49,060 bases of DNA from Halocatena pleomorpha (GCF_003862495.1 NZ_RRCH01000016.1:1-49060), one strand, 5' to 3'; shown: positions 32,620 to 42,255, numbered from the stretch's first letter. Numbers and translations: made by a program. The notes: generated from the sequence alone by a model not told the origin.

Positions 32620-32943
32620 ATGACAGGCGAGAACGATGGACCCATGTGGCCGCCAGCACTGTTCACGCGGGGCGTGCAGCAGGCCAGCGAGCAGGCGATA
32701 GACAACCAGCAGAAGATGCTCAGTCAGCTCCTTGAGCTGTCCGATCCGTCCGGGCTTAATTTCGGCACCCAGCTGGGGGCGCTGAGCCAGACTGCAACGT
32801 TCAAAACCCGAGTGCAAAGCGGCGGCCGACTCAGTATTCCGGATGCCGAGCGAGAGGCGCTCGACATCGAGGAGGGAGACATCGTTCAGACCATTGTCAT
32901 CCCAGTTAAACGAAACCGAGACACAGGTGAGACCAATGAGTGA
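32620..32943 (+). CDS. phaR: PhaR, AbrB/SpoVT-type regulator of PHA genes
   Basis: 107 residues. The N-terminal half (AIDNQQKMLSQLLELSDPSGLNFGTQLGAL) is helical and probably binds granule or phasin. The C-terminal half FKTRVQSGGRLSIPDAEREALDIEEGDIVQTIVIPVKR is a SpoVT/AbrB swapped-hairpin DNA-binding domain (SGGRLSIP-x8-LDIEEGD). It would repress its own operon when polyester granules are absent. The start lies close to the TATA, and the gene overlaps phaP by 8 bases. Confidence 0.85.
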   Translation: MTGENDGPMWPPALFTRGVQQASEQAIDNQQKMLSQLLELSDPSGLNFGTQLGALSQTATFKTRVQSGGRLSIPDAEREALDIEEGDIVQTIVIPVKRNRDTGETNE

Positions 32944-33550
32944 GTACATGACTCCGATAACCACAGCGTTCGAGCTGCAACGAACCACGTTCGAGCACGG
33001 CAGACAGATGTTCGAGCGGTCGATCAAGCTACACCAGAATATGAACTGGGCGCTCATCGAGAACATCGACAATCAAGAGGAAGCACAGCGCCAAAGCGTC
33101 GAGCTGTCTCGCAAGGCACTGTACACGTATCTCGACACGGTCGAGTCAGCAGTTCCTGGACTGGCTAGTTCAGTCGAAGAGATCCGCACGACTGTCGATG
33201 AACAGTACGACACGCTACTCGAAACCCACGCGGAATCGTTCGAGACCGCACAAGAAGAGATGGAAAACGGTGCAGAAACATACGACAAGGTAATCGAGGA
33301 ATACCTTGAGATGCTCGCTGCCCAGACCGAGATCCTGCTTACGGCTCACGAAGACATTGAAACGCAGACGACCGACGCGTTCGAACAGGTCGGAGGGCAG
33401 ATGGAGGAGTTACAAGCAGAGATGGAAACCCAGACGGAGCAGTTCCAACAGCGCTTCCAAGAACAGGCCGAACAGTTCCACGAGCGCTTTGAAAAACAAG
33501 CAAAGCAGTTCGAATCACTGCAGAGCTCGAACGAATCCGGAGCTGCGTAG
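32936..33550 (+). CDS. phaP: phasin PhaP
   Basis: 204 residues, almost wholly amphipathic helix: TAFELQRTTFEHGRQMFERSIKLHQNMNWALIENIDNQEEAQRQSVELSRKALYTYLDTVESAVP, then Glu/Gln-rich coiled coil (DIETQTTDAFEQVGGQMEELQAEMETQTEQFQQRFQEQAEQFHERFEKQAKQFESLQSS). Phasins coat the polyhydroxyalkanoate granule surface. The C-terminal repeat of EQF/QRF units (33420-33510) is an obvious heptad-like array. It overlaps phaR by 8 bases and lies 10 bases before phaE. Confidence 0.87.
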   Translation: MSEYMTPITTAFELQRTTFEHGRQMFERSIKLHQNMNWALIENIDNQEEAQRQSVELSRKALYTYLDTVESAVPGLASSVEEIRTTVDEQYDTLLETHAESFETAQEEMENGAETYDKVIEEYLEMLAAQTEILLTAHEDIETQTTDAFEQVGGQMEELQAEMETQTEQFQQRFQEQAEQFHERFEKQAKQFESLQSSNESGAA

Positions 33551-33560
33551 TTGAATAGCA

Positions 33561-34112
33561 ATGGCTACGAGCGACGCAGGTGATGACGTACTGGAGCATT
33601 GGAATCAGCTGATCGATCGGCTGAACGGAACGATGGCCCAATCCGTCGAGCAGAACATAGAGGCACAGGCGAAATTCGTCGAATCGTGGGCTGACGCGAT
33701 GGAGCAGTCGATCCCCGAAGAGGAGATGCTGTCGGAAGGGTTCGAGGCGTACAGCCACGCCTACGAGGCGTGGATGGACGCCGCTGATGAGATGTTCGAC
33801 CGAACCGCCGACGCCGCCGAAGGTGAAGAGGTACCGCCGAGTGAGTTCCGTGACATCTGGCTACGGACCGCGAACGAGGCGTTCAAGGAAGTGATGAGCA
33901 CCTCTGCGTTCGCGGCTGGAACGGGAAACGTGGTCGAAACGATGATGGAACTCCAACAGCAGACCGAGGAGATCAGTCAGGAAACGCTGGCCCAGCTCGG
34001 TCTCGTAACACGCGGAGAAGTCGATGAAGTAGCAACCCGGCTAGTTGAACTCGAACGACGCCAGCACAGCGTTGAGCAGAAACTCGACCGGATTCTCGAA
34101 CAACTCGAATAA
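33561..34112 (+). CDS. phaE: PHA synthase subunit PhaE
   Basis: 183 residues, mainly helical. It reads [176 protein letters not shown]. The segment [23 protein letters not shown] is typical of PhaE of class III synthases and of haloarchaeal PhaE. It activates PhaC as a complex. It lies 10 bases after phaP and 4 bases before phaC. Confidence 0.87.
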   Translation: MATSDAGDDVLEHWNQLIDRLNGTMAQSVEQNIEAQAKFVESWADAMEQSIPEEEMLSEGFEAYSHAYEAWMDAADEMFDRTADAAEGEEVPPSEFRDIWLRTANEAFKEVMSTSAFAAGTGNVVETMMELQQQTEEISQETLAQLGLVTRGEVDEVATRLVELERRQHSVEQKLDRILEQLE

Positions 34113-34116
34113 AACG

Positions 34117-35538
34117 ATGGCACCGAACACGAACACGGAAATCAGTTCGTCGCCGATGGATCCGTTTACGCTCGCACTCAGCGCACAGCGTGAACTTCTC
34201 ACGGCGACGACGGAGCCGCTTTCGAAGTTTTCGGTTGCCCCTGAGCGCGCCGACCAGATGGCGTCCGTCGACGTGGGCCAGACGCCGAGTGAGGTGGTGT
34301 ACACCGAAAACAAACTTGAGCTGCTCCATTACGAACCACGGACTGAAACGCAAAGCGACGTTCCGATCCTCGTCGTGTACGCGCTCATCAACAAACCATT
34401 CATCCTCGATCTACAGCCCGATCGGAGCGTCATTCGACGCCTGCTGGAGGCGGGCCACGACGTGTACCTCATCGACTGGAACGAGCCGTCCCGGTTGGAT
34501 TCGGTGCTCACGCTCGACGATTACGTCAATCGATACATCGCAAACTGCGTCGATGAGGTTTGTGAACGCTCCGGACAGGAGTCGATCAACTTACTCGGAT
34601 ACTGCATGGGTGGCACGATGGCCACGATGTACACCGCGATCAATCCTGATTCAGTCAACGCGCTCGGGTTGATGGCGGCCGGGCTCTGTTTCGACAACAC
34701 CGGTGGCGTTCTCGAACAGTGGGGTGATGAGGAGTATTACGATCCGAGCGATGTCACCGAGGCGTACGGAAACGTGCCGGCGGAAATGCTCGATGTCGGA
34801 TTCGCGCTGATGGATCCCGTTTCGAACTTTGTTAGTAAGTATCTCCGACTGTACGACAACATCGAAAACGAGGACTTCGTAGAGAACTTCGCCCGAATGG
34901 AACGGTGGCTGTCCGAAGGGATCGACGTTCCGGGCACGACGTACGTTCAGTTTCTGGAGGATATCTACCAGGACAACAAGCTGTACGAAAACGAACTCGT
35001 TATCGGGGACGAAGCGGTCGATCTCGCAGAAATCGATATGCCGGTGCTGCAGATCATCGGAAAGTACGACCACCTCGTGCCCGCGTCGGCGTCAACACCG
35101 TTCAACGACGTGGTTGCCAGCGAGGACGTCTCCGTCATCGAGTCACCCACCGGCCACATCGGACTATCCGTTTCGGGGAGCGCTCACGAGGCAGTCTGGC
35201 CCGACGTGAGCCAGTGGTTCCACGACAGATCCGATCCTGAACCGACGGACGAAACGGAGGAGACGACGACCGAGACACCAGACCGGGACGACGCCGCTAT
35301 TTCGATCGATGTCGAAGCGGCGGGCGAACACGACGAGGAGACCGATGCCGAGGAGACAGCAGACGAATCGAACGAGCTCCAATCGATCGAGGGGATCGGT
35401 GGAACCTACGCGTCACGCCTTCAGGACGCCGGGATCGAAACGATTGCCGATCTCAAAGCCACGGACGTAGAAACCGCCGCCGAGGCTGCACAGGTCAGTG
35501 CCTCGCGTATCGAGCGCTGGCTCGATACGATCGACTGA
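34117..35538 (+). CDS. phaC: PHA synthase PhaC with C-terminal helix-hairpin-helix extension
   Basis: 473 residues. Alpha/beta-hydrolase fold with the lipase-like box LLGYCMGGT (catalytic Cys about residue 163), the Asp of [14 protein letters not shown] and the His of [10 protein letters not shown], the class III/haloarchaeal synthase arrangement. It polymerises (R)-3-hydroxyacyl-CoA with PhaE. After an acidic, Thr/Glu-rich linker (about 372-422), the last 50 residues ([53 protein letters not shown]) form a helix-hairpin-helix domain, a type of DNA/protein-binding module. The start at 34117 follows phaE by 4 bases; longer in-frame starts run into phaE. Confidence 0.92.
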   Translation: MAPNTNTEISSSPMDPFTLALSAQRELLTATTEPLSKFSVAPERADQMASVDVGQTPSEVVYTENKLELLHYEPRTETQSDVPILVVYALINKPFILDLQPDRSVIRRLLEAGHDVYLIDWNEPSRLDSVLTLDDYVNRYIANCVDEVCERSGQESINLLGYCMGGTMATMYTAINPDSVNALGLMAAGLCFDNTGGVLEQWGDEEYYDPSDVTEAYGNVPAEMLDVGFALMDPVSNFVSKYLRLYDNIENEDFVENFARMERWLSEGIDVPGTTYVQFLEDIYQDNKLYENELVIGDEAVDLAEIDMPVLQIIGKYDHLVPASASTPFNDVVASEDVSVIESPTGHIGLSVSGSAHEAVWPDVSQWFHDRSDPEPTDETEETTTETPDRDDAAISIDVEAAGEHDEETDAEETADESNELQSIEGIGGTYASRLQDAGIETIADLKATDVETAAEAAQVSASRIERWLDTID

Positions 35539-35618
35539 AGGACCCGCCCGTGATGGATCCCTCATCCTCAATAAATATTCCGTGCACCACTATATCATAT
35601 ATAGAATAAGTAGATTGA

Positions 35619-35625
35619 ATTTTAC
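35619..35625 (+). promoter_or_regulatory. TATA box of the reductase gene
   Basis: ATTTTAC is centred 27 bases before the ATG at 35649, giving a leaderless transcript. Further AT-rich sequence at 35568-35612 (ATATCATATATAG) lies upstream. Confidence 0.55.
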
Positions 35626-35648
35626 ATTTTCGGACTGATAGCCCGGAT

Positions 35649-36389
35649 ATGTACACGGACAAGACGTGTGTCGTTACCGGTGCATCGAGGGGAATCGGGC
35701 GTGGAATCGCTGAGGAGTTGGGACGCAACGGGGCGAATGTCGTCGTGAATTACCGGACATCGGAGCGGGCCGCTCACGAAGTTGTCGACACGATTGAGGA
35801 CGCAGGAGCGAACGCAATCGCGTGTCGTGCGAACGTCGGGAAGTACGACGCAGTGGCGTCGATGTGTGATCAGATCCACGACGCGTTCGGAGCTGTCGAC
35901 GTGTTAGTGAACAACGCCGGGATCACGATCGATCGGACGTTCGAGAACATGACGCCGGCAGAATGGAAGTCTGTGGTAGCGGTGAACCTCACCGGCGTGT
36001 TCAACTGCACCCACTGTCTGTTCGAGGATCTCCGTCGGGCAGACAACGGCCGGCTGATCAACATCTCATCAGTGGTTGGACAACAGGGCAACCACGGACA
36101 GGCCAACTACGCCACGACCAAAAGCGGGCTGTTCGGATTCACACGGACGCTCGCTTTAGAGATGGCGCAATCCGGCTCAACGGCCAACTGTGTCGCTCCA
36201 GGATTCGTCAAAACGGATATGCTCAAAACAGTGCCTGATCGCGTCAAAACACACCTCCAAGAACGGATTCCGCTCGACCGCTTTGCGGAGGTCGAGGATG
36301 TCACTGGCATCGTTCGCTTTCTCGCAGGCCCCGAATCGAGCTACATGACCGGGCAGGTTATTGGCGTCAACGGCGGGATGGAGTGGTGA
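35649..36389 (+). CDS. phaB: short-chain dehydrogenase, acetoacetyl-CoA/3-oxoacyl reductase
   Basis: 246 residues. Cofactor motif TGASRGIGRGIAEEL, LVNNAGIT, the catalytic Ser in INISSVVGQQGNHGQANYATTK (Tyr and Lys of YxxxK included), and the C-terminal VNGGMEW. The position just after phaC and the length match the NADPH-dependent acetoacetyl-CoA reductase of PHA synthesis, but FabG-type 3-oxoacyl-ACP reductases are nearly identical in motif; archaea lack ACP-based synthesis, so a PHA role is favoured. It has its own promoter. Confidence 0.82.
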   Translation: MYTDKTCVVTGASRGIGRGIAEELGRNGANVVVNYRTSERAAHEVVDTIEDAGANAIACRANVGKYDAVASMCDQIHDAFGAVDVLVNNAGITIDRTFENMTPAEWKSVVAVNLTGVFNCTHCLFEDLRRADNGRLINISSVVGQQGNHGQANYATTKSGLFGFTRTLALEMAQSGSTANCVAPGFVKTDMLKTVPDRVKTHLQERIPLDRFAEVEDVTGIVRFLAGPESSYMTGQVIGVNGGMEW

Positions 36390-36433
36390 TTCGGGGAAAA
36401 CGACCATGAGAGTGCCAGCAATACGAAGCACCG

Positions 36434-36889
36434 ATGAGAGTCGCTGTAATCGGTGGCGGACGCGTGAAAGATGAGACTGAAGCGTACGCGACTGCCAGAA
36501 CGGTCGGTCGGCTGCTCGCAGAACGCGGGCACACGGTAGTGTGTGGCGGACGGGGCGGCGTAATGGAAGCAGCTTGTCGGGGCAGTGCAGAGCGTGGCGG
36601 GGACAGCATCGCGCTGCTTCCAGGAACTGATCGAACCCAAGCCAACGAATACGCTGAAACGGTGATCGTCACTGGACTTGGTAACGCGCGCAACGTCCTC
36701 GTGGTGGTGAACAGCGACGCGGTGATCGCCGTTGCTGGGAACACGGGAACGCTCTCGGAGATCGGCCACGCGTTGGATATGGGTCGGCCGGTCGCCGGCA
36801 TTGACACGCACGACTGTTCGTCGTTCACAGGATTCGAGGCGATCGAGACGCCGGTAGAGGCTGTCAAATCCGTCGAGCGCCGGGCGTGA
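36434..36889 (+). CDS. LOG-like/TIGR00725 Rossmann protein
   Basis: 151 residues: MRVAVIGGGRVKDETEAYATARTVGRLLAERGHTVVCGGRGGVMEAACRGSAERGGDSIALLPGTDRTQANEYAETVIVTGLGNARNVLVVVNSDAVIAVAGNTGTLSEIGHALDMGRPVAGID. The GGRGGVMEAACRGS and GNTGTLSEI motifs are those of the TIGR00725/lysine-decarboxylase-like (LOG) family, nucleotide-monophosphate binding proteins. The true substrate is unknown. The PGG-x-GTxxE motif of true LOG phosphoribohydrolases is altered to AGNTGTLSE, so cytokinin-type activity should not be assumed. Confidence 0.82.
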   Translation: MRVAVIGGGRVKDETEAYATARTVGRLLAERGHTVVCGGRGGVMEAACRGSAERGGDSIALLPGTDRTQANEYAETVIVTGLGNARNVLVVVNSDAVIAVAGNTGTLSEIGHALDMGRPVAGIDTHDCSSFTGFEAIETPVEAVKSVERRA

Positions 36890-36908
36890 ACGGCGTTGTG
36901 CTGGTCGT

Positions 36909-37445
36909 TCAGCGGGGACTGTACCGCTGAAACCGGTGGACTGCGTTTCGGTACAGCAAGACACCGGTGACGACGCCACCGACCACGAGAACAACGCCAG
37001 CGCTGATCCGGAACTGACCGAGATTGATCGCTTGGAGTTCGGTGCCAAGTCGAGCGAACCAGTTGACAGCTGCCGCGGAGATTCCGGCGTCCGAGAAGGA
37101 ACGACGGCGCGTAGCCCACGACACCGGCGACACCGGTACGCGCAGCGGCGGGAGCGACGACGAGCGCCGCCAACACCCCGCCGGGAAGAACAGTCAGCGC
37201 CGCGTGGACGGCGACCGCGTCTCCTCAGCGGGGTCGTCGGCCGTCGGTTCGAGAAACACGTCTTCGAGAGTCTGTGATCTCTCGGCTCCAGCCGTGAGCA
37301 CCGCCTGGATGTAAGCGACCTTCTGGCGCGTCCTGTTCGAGTACTCCGCGATTCGCGCGCCAGCATCCGCTGTGAGATCGAGATCAGTGAGGACAACGGT
37401 GTCACCGCAGCGTTTGGTGAGGGCAGTGGTGTCGATCGCAGCCAT
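36909..37445 (-). pseudogene. decayed ABC-2 transporter (ATPase and permease fragments)
   Basis: The minus strand first encodes an ABC ATPase start (AAIDTTALTKRCGDTVVLTDLDLTADAGA). It then jumps straight to a post-Walker-B-like region (RIAEYSNRTRQKVAYIQAVL), which is in line with the EYSxGxRQKxxL signature, and ends LEDVFLEPTADD. The Walker A and most of the domain are absent. Next comes a permease remnant with SDAGISAAAVNWFARLGTELQAINLGQFRISAGVVLVVGGVVTGVLLYRNAVHRFQRYSPR and a second piece AALTVLPGGVLAALVVAPAAARTGVAG-like in another frame. The fragments are in order but not in one frame, so both genes are dead. Confidence 0.75.
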
Positions 37446-37547
37446 ATCAAGCGGTCCGACGTTCTACCTGACGATTAAAATAGTTGATTGATGTCGGTCA
37501 TATCTGTCGACGGAACAGCTATCCGACTACGATCCGAGCAGTGACGT

Positions 37548-38306
37548 ATGGAACCACCGGACACGGATGAGGTAAGCGGCAGTGAACGGGTGACACTGTC
37601 AACGGGACAGACCGTAACCCTCCCGTTGTCTACGAGGGCAACGATGACGGGCGTTGTGATCTCGGCCGCACTCGACGGCGTCCGGAAACTGTTGCCGTCT
37701 GGGTTGTCGCCGGTCCGTCTCGGTCCAAGGAGGGCAGCAGTGACGTTTCTCGCCGTCGAGTACCACAGCGTCGACGGCGGAACGGTTGAGCCGTACAACG
37801 AGTTCGGCGTGCTCGTTCCGGCGTTCCGGGACGCCTCGAACAGTGGATTCCGTGGGCGGCTTCCGGGGGGCGTCGGCGGGTACGTCTGGTACTTGCCGGT
37901 GACGACCGAGCCGGCGCGTGCGTTGGGCGTGGAGATCTGGGGGTATCCGAAGGTCACTGGCGAGATCGACATTACGGACAGTGGCTCACGCCGCCAGACC
38001 ACCGTCAGCGTCGACGGGAAGCACCTCCTCACAGTCGAGATCGGTCGCCCGTCCTCACTGCCGGTCGAGCCGTCGGTTCGAACCGAAAGCTACACTGTGC
38101 AGGACGGGACCGTACTCAAAGAACCACTGTCGTTCGAAGGCCAGTTCGGGGTGTGGCCGCTCAGCACGCAACTGTCCTACACGCTCGGCTCACACCCACG
38201 GGCGGACGCGCTCCGGGAACTGTCACTCGGGAATCGAGCACTCGTCCGGTGTCACGGCACGGGAACGTTCGAGATCCACCCCGGAACACCAATCGATAGA
38301 CGGTGA
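37548..38306 (+). CDS. acetoacetate decarboxylase family protein
   Basis: 252 residues. The core shows AVEYHSVDGGTVEPYNEFGVLVPAF, the GVEIWGYPKVTGEIDI segment, where the Lys in GYPK corresponds to the Schiff-base lysine of the family, and LPxE/PVEP. Acetoacetate decarboxylase uses a pair of adjacent lysines; here the second is Val (GYPKV), so classical decarboxylation is uncertain, and the gene may be one of the family members with other roles. Only weak motifs upstream indicate its promoter. Confidence 0.8.
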   Translation: MEPPDTDEVSGSERVTLSTGQTVTLPLSTRATMTGVVISAALDGVRKLLPSGLSPVRLGPRRAAVTFLAVEYHSVDGGTVEPYNEFGVLVPAFRDASNSGFRGRLPGGVGGYVWYLPVTTEPARALGVEIWGYPKVTGEIDITDSGSRRQTTVSVDGKHLLTVEIGRPSSLPVEPSVRTESYTVQDGTVLKEPLSFEGQFGVWPLSTQLSYTLGSHPRADALRELSLGNRALVRCHGTGTFEIHPGTPIDRR

Positions 38307-38312
38307 GAATCC

Positions 38313-38516
38313 TCACGCAGTCAATGACGCCGTTGTTTCTGTGATGTATGCGAGAACACCGGACACACAGCCAACCACGACAGCGACGCCGACCATCACG
38401 AACGATGTGATCCGTTCGGTCGCCAGCAGGTTGTACCCCTGTGCGAGAACGAGAAACGCGAGCGCAGCGATGACGCCCCAGAGGAACGCCCTGTATCGGG
38501 GATCCGTGCGTCTCAT
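38313..38516 (-). CDS. small two-helix membrane protein
   Basis: 67 residues: a basic start (RRTDPRYRAF) followed by two hydrophobic segments, WGVIAALAFLVLAQGYNLLA and FVMVGVAVVVGCVSGVLAYI. It resembles a small haloarchaeal membrane protein family (DUF7981-like, from memory). It is convergent with the acetoacetate decarboxylase-family gene, with 6 bases between the two stops, and lies 54 bases downstream of mobA on the same strand. Confidence 0.65.
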   Translation of the reverse strand: MRRTDPRYRAFLWGVIAALAFLVLAQGYNLLATERITSFVMVGVAVVVGCVSGVLAYITETTASLTA

Positions 38517-38570
38517 AGAGAGTACTGTCCTGTCCAGAGCATAAACCGTATCGCTCCAGGTCGGCCCGGA

Positions 38571-39197
38571 TCACTCAAACCGTTCGGAGACGGCCTGAAG
38601 CGCTGTGGGCGTGTTGACATTTTCGAACGTGGTGGTCGAGCCGTGCGTTCGAAGCTCAGCCGGAGGAACGATCACGGCGTTCAGGGCAGCCACCGCCGCA
38701 CGGATCGATCGCTGGCCGTCGGCCAGTGCAGCCTCACACGCGGCCACCATCTCGGACGATCGGTAGACGGCATGGAGAGGCTGTAGCCGCCCGTCTTCGG
38801 CTTTCGGAATCACCGCACAGTGGCCCTGTCCTCGATTGAACAGGTGGGCGACGACATCGCTGTCGACGAGTGGCATATCACACGCGGTGACGAACGTGTA
38901 TGCGTCGTCTTCGATGGTGCGCAAGCCCGCCTTGATCCCGGCTACCGGACCGGTGTCAGGCGTTCTTTCACAGACGAATCGGACCGGACGGTCGTATCCA
39001 GCCAACACCGACCGGATCGCTGACACTTGCTCAGTCCGACAGTTGACGATGAGACGGTCGATCACCGGAGCGATCCCGTCTGCAACCCGGCGGATCATCG
39101 GAACGCCTGCCAGATTGGCCACCGCCTTATCGCGGTCTCCAAACCGGCGCGACCGTCCGCCCGCAACGATGAGACCGGTGCGTTCATCCTGTGTCAT
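38571..39197 (-). CDS. mobA: molybdenum cofactor guanylyltransferase (MobA)
   Basis: 208 residues. The N-terminal [28 protein letters not shown] carries the nucleotidyltransferase motif and its catalytic Lys. [16 protein letters not shown] and [19 protein letters not shown] give the metal-binding Asp, and [18 protein letters not shown] follows. It adds GMP to molybdopterin to form the guanine dinucleotide cofactor used by haloarchaeal nitrate and DMSO/TMAO reductases. Its start overlaps the truD stop by 4 bases (ATGA), so the two are cotranscribed. Confidence 0.9.
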   Translation of the reverse strand: MTQDERTGLIVAGGRSRRFGDRDKAVANLAGVPMIRRVADGIAPVIDRLIVNCRTEQVSAIRSVLAGYDRPVRFVCERTPDTGPVAGIKAGLRTIEDDAYTFVTACDMPLVDSDVVAHLFNRGQGHCAVIPKAEDGRLQPLHAVYRSSEMVAACEAALADGQRSIRAAVAALNAVIVPPAELRTHGSTTTFENVNTPTALQAVSERFE

Positions 39198-40546
39198 TCC
39201 ATTTCGCTCGGCGGGACCTTCATGTACTCCCGCAGAAGCACCGTCGCGTACGCTCCGTTCGGGAGGGAAAACGAGAACGCAAGCGCCTGCTCATCCGTCT
39301 GTTCCGCTTCGATCGAAAGATCCGTCCGAAGGAGAATCGGCCGTCGCGTCCCGGTAGAATCGAACGCACCGGGCAACTCGAACGCACTGGGTGTAAGATC
39401 CACCGCATCGAGTGCATCGCGCTCGATTTCCCCTTGTTCACCGTCACTCAGTTCCGTGTCGCTGCCGATGAGCGGTGCGGTGACGAACGCCCGACCACGG
39501 TCACAGTGTCGAGCGATCGTCTCGGTCCGGGACGCAGTCACACGTTGACACTGGGCCGGATCAGGGCGTCCTGCGTCGTCGAGGAAACAGACCACATCCC
39601 CCGCGACGGGCCGATCGAACGGCAAGCCACGTTCGAAGCGCTGTGAGAGCATCCGGTTGAACAAGTACGACTGGGCCGCGTGAACGAACAACGTTTGGAG
39701 GTTCGTTGGAACGGCTGTCAGCGCCGCTCGGAAGCGATCCGGGCCGGTCACGTCAGTTTCGATGAGTCGGTGCGCGATCGCCCGCTCGTGACGGAGGTGG
39801 GTCGGAAACCGCTCAATCGCGCCTTCCCAGTCGTGGGTCCGTTCGACGTACTCGCGCGCGGCTTGCGTCTCAGTCGGTTCGTCCTCAGAGGGGTTCCCCA
39901 AATACGTCATCACGGCTTGTTCCCAGTCGCCACGAACGATAGCAAGCCCGACTTCGTGAGTAACCGGGCGTATCGTCCCGAATCGCTGTGGTCCGAAGAA
40001 GTTCGGCACGCCCACCGTCGTCTCGCTTCCGGCGTCCGTTTCCTCACCACCGAACTGCTGGAGGGCTGTCGTGATCGCGGCGGCCCGGTCGGTGGCATCC
40101 GGGTGCACGCCCCGGACGACGATCTCGAAGTCGTTGCCTCGGTGGTCGCCGTACAACACCGGTCGGCCTGTACGACCGACAATCTCGAGCTCCGCACCGG
40201 ACACCGATGGCAGTGTGTTCTGCTCGAAATCGCGTATCGAAAACAGCTGTGTGGTGATCGCGCGCTTGTCTTTCGTTCCCGACCACGTGACTCGCTCGCG
40301 GCTAATGCCCAGCCGACTGGCGAGTTCGTTTACGAACCCGTTCGTGTCCCGGTTTCTGAGCGTTGCACGGAAAACGAGAGCGGGGTACGAACCGGTATCG
40401 GCGTCCACCGACTGGGGATCGATCGCCTCGCGCTCCCGAACCTGGAAATCAGACACTCGGTCACGGAGGCGGCCCCCAATCCCATCCGTGCTGCTCACGT
40501 ACGTCTCGATCCCGGTCAACCGTTCGGCTGGCTGTGACCGATACAT
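39194..40546 (-). CDS. truD: tRNA pseudouridine(13) synthase TruD
   Basis: 450 residues. The TruD catalytic Asp lies in [79 protein letters not shown] and the C-terminal [11 protein letters not shown]...[23 protein letters not shown] fit the family and include the TRUD insertion domain. It forms pseudouridine at position 13 of tRNA. A GTG one codon upstream of the ATG at 40546 is possible. Its 3' end overlaps mobA by 4 bases. Confidence 0.93.
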   Translation of the reverse strand: MYRSQPAERLTGIETYVSSTDGIGGRLRDRVSDFQVREREAIDPQSVDADTGSYPALVFRATLRNRDTNGFVNELASRLGISRERVTWSGTKDKRAITTQLFSIRDFEQNTLPSVSGAELEIVGRTGRPVLYGDHRGNDFEIVVRGVHPDATDRAAAITTALQQFGGEETDAGSETTVGVPNFFGPQRFGTIRPVTHEVGLAIVRGDWEQAVMTYLGNPSEDEPTETQAAREYVERTHDWEGAIERFPTHLRHERAIAHRLIETDVTGPDRFRAALTAVPTNLQTLFVHAAQSYLFNRMLSQRFERGLPFDRPVAGDVVCFLDDAGRPDPAQCQRVTASRTETIARHCDRGRAFVTAPLIGSDTELSDGEQGEIERDALDAVDLTPSAFELPGAFDSTGTRRPILLRTDLSIEAEQTDEQALAFSFSLPNGAYATVLLREYMKVPPSEME

Positions 40547-40549
40547 CAC

Positions 40550-40854
40550 GGTCCCACCCGATGTCCGTTCATGGTTCTACCAGAGCCACCACCGGTATCA
40601 GTGTTCCACTCGTGACGCTCGATGCGATCGAATACATAACATTATTGGTTGTAGCTGGATTTTTTTACAGTGGCTGCCCATCTATACCAGTAATGGTCGT
40701 TCCGGTAGATGTTCGTGATTAGTTCCGCAACCGAACGTGTAGAAATCAGTTATCGGGTGAATAATAACGCTTCAGTACAAGTACGAACCAGATCCCGAAG
40801 CTGGTGACGACTGATCGCCGCATCCTTCCGGGACATCCTTTAGACTACCTGGAA
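40550..40854. other. intergenic region upstream of the surface-protein gene
   Basis: About 300 bases with mixed AT content (AATACATAACATTATTGG near 40629-40646, then TAATAACGC near 40762). It presumably contains the promoters for truD (leftward) and the surface-protein gene (rightward). I see no RNA gene or ORF. Confidence 0.4.
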
Positions 40855-41901
40855 ATGAGATACAATCTAACCGAAACCCACATCGCAGGTATCGCGGCTG
40901 CCGTGCTCGCAATCGTCATCATCGTGGTTGCTGTCGGTCTCATGAGCGTTGCTCAACCGTCGGATGGAGGGAATAGCACACTCTCTCCGGCAGTTGGGAG
41001 CGTGACGGAGACAGCGTCACCCGAGACACACACACCGGGATTCACACCGGCACCGACGACAACGTCAGTACAAACGTCAACGTCGACAGCCGAGCCGTCA
41101 TCCACAGAGCCACCGCCGACGAACAACCAAGGGGTGGATCCGAACAAGGTCTCGGTCACACCCATGTGTACCGACGCCAACAGCGGGGAAGCGTGGTATG
41201 AAGTTAGTAACAAGAACTCAGAAACCGCAACCGTCTCCTTCAGCTCGACTGCTGGTGGAGTGAGCGATTCCATCACCGTGCAAGGCGGTGGGGGATCGGC
41301 TGAAATCTCCATTCCGGCGACAAACGGCAACGCGCTCGTTATCGAGTTGCCGGGCACCAACAACGGGCAACATGACGGAACTCGCTATCAGCCGGCGTCG
41401 AAGGCGTGCAGCGGTGGTATCGACGGCGGAACTGGCACTGGCACTGACGACGGAACCAACAACGGCTCCAACGGCGGGACTGACAACAGCACTGACGGCG
41501 GAACCGATAACAGCACCGACGATGGCACCGACGGTAGTACTGGTCCCACTCCGACGGTCTCCCTCTCAGATCAGACTTCCTCGGATGACCAGACGGTCAC
41601 TGTCGATCAAGCGTCATTGCCGAACGGCGGTTTCGTGGTTCTCTCCACGGAAGACAACCCCCGTGTGGCGACATCGCAGAATCTCGGCGCAGGGACTAAA
41701 CAAGACATCCAGATCGGTCTCCCGCAGAAGATAGACGAAGAGAAAACGTTCACGGCAGCGATATACAACGACACCAACGGGAACAGCCAGCTAGATGAAA
41801 ACGATATGCCCTACACGAACAAAGGAAGCGTCGTCTCCGATACGGCCACCGTAACCCCCAGTTCCGATGAGGGTGGCGGTGGACTGTTCGGACTCAATTA
41901 G
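40855..41901 (+). CDS. membrane-anchored surface protein with Ser/Thr and Asn/Asp-Gly repeats
   Basis: 348 residues from ATG 40855. Positive start and N-terminal helix (ETHIAGIAAAVLAIVIIVVAVGLMSVA) anchor it; next come a Ser/Thr/Pro-rich linker (about 35-100), a beta-rich domain (VTPMCTDANSGEAWYEVSNKNSETATVSFSSTAGG) and a repeat block of GTDNSTDGG-type units (about 190-225). The end is a DUF7282-like beta domain (DDQTVTVDQASLPNGGFVVLST...AAIYNDTNGNSQLDENDMPYTN). Two cysteines bracket the beta domain. It is probably cell-surface, with a glycosylated linker. It interrupts the usual pth2-truD pairing. Confidence 0.78.
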   Translation: MRYNLTETHIAGIAAAVLAIVIIVVAVGLMSVAQPSDGGNSTLSPAVGSVTETASPETHTPGFTPAPTTTSVQTSTSTAEPSSTEPPPTNNQGVDPNKVSVTPMCTDANSGEAWYEVSNKNSETATVSFSSTAGGVSDSITVQGGGGSAEISIPATNGNALVIELPGTNNGQHDGTRYQPASKACSGGIDGGTGTGTDDGTNNGSNGGTDNSTDGGTDNSTDDGTDGSTGPTPTVSLSDQTSSDDQTVTVDQASLPNGGFVVLSTEDNPRVATSQNLGAGTKQDIQIGLPQKIDEEKTFTAAIYNDTNGNSQLDENDMPYTNKGSVVSDTATVTPSSDEGGGGLFGLN

Positions 41902-41916
41902 CCCCCGTGGAATCCG

Positions 41917-42255
41917 TCAGTATAACGAAAGATCGCCGGTCACGGCGTCGACGGCTGTTTCACTGGCGGGACCGACGGCGAGCGTTGTAACCGTGTTGGG
42001 ATCGAGTTGTGTGTGGCCGGCGTCTCGGACGATGGCGTGTGGAAGTCCGTTGTGCTTGGCTTCATCAGCGAGGGCGAACAGCGTCCGTTTTCCGTCGGCT
42101 TTGAGAACAACCTTCTTCTGGCCGTCGCCTTTCCACGCGGTCTGGTCCTTTCTGGGCGTCTCTTCGTAGGCCGACAGCGACGCGTGGGCAACCTGTGCGG
42201 CGAGTTTTCCCCGGCTCATGCCGAGATCCGTTCGGGCGACGATCGCTTGTTTCAT
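41917..42255 (-). CDS. pth2: peptidyl-tRNA hydrolase 2
   Basis: 112 residues. [31 protein letters not shown] contains the family motif with the catalytic Asp/Lys region, [64 protein letters not shown] and the C-terminal GDLSLY follow in family order. It releases peptide from stalled peptidyl-tRNAs. In many haloarchaea the truD gene follows directly; here the surface-protein gene lies between on the other strand. Confidence 0.95.
   Translation of the reverse strand: MKQAIVARTDLGMSRGKLAAQVAHASLSAYEETPRKDQTAWKGDGQKKVVLKADGKRTLFALADEAKHNGLPHAIVRDAGHTQLDPNTVTTLAVGPASETAVDAVTGDLSLY

Noticed and set aside
36341-37450. long minus-strand open frame across the LOG-like gene and ABC remnant
   Set aside because: The translation is Arg/Ser-rich, and lies antisense to the reductase end and the LOG-like gene; only the ABC fragments inside it show family sequence.
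39680-40537. plus-strand frame inside truD
   Set aside because: Antisense to the clear TruD sequence and no family pattern.
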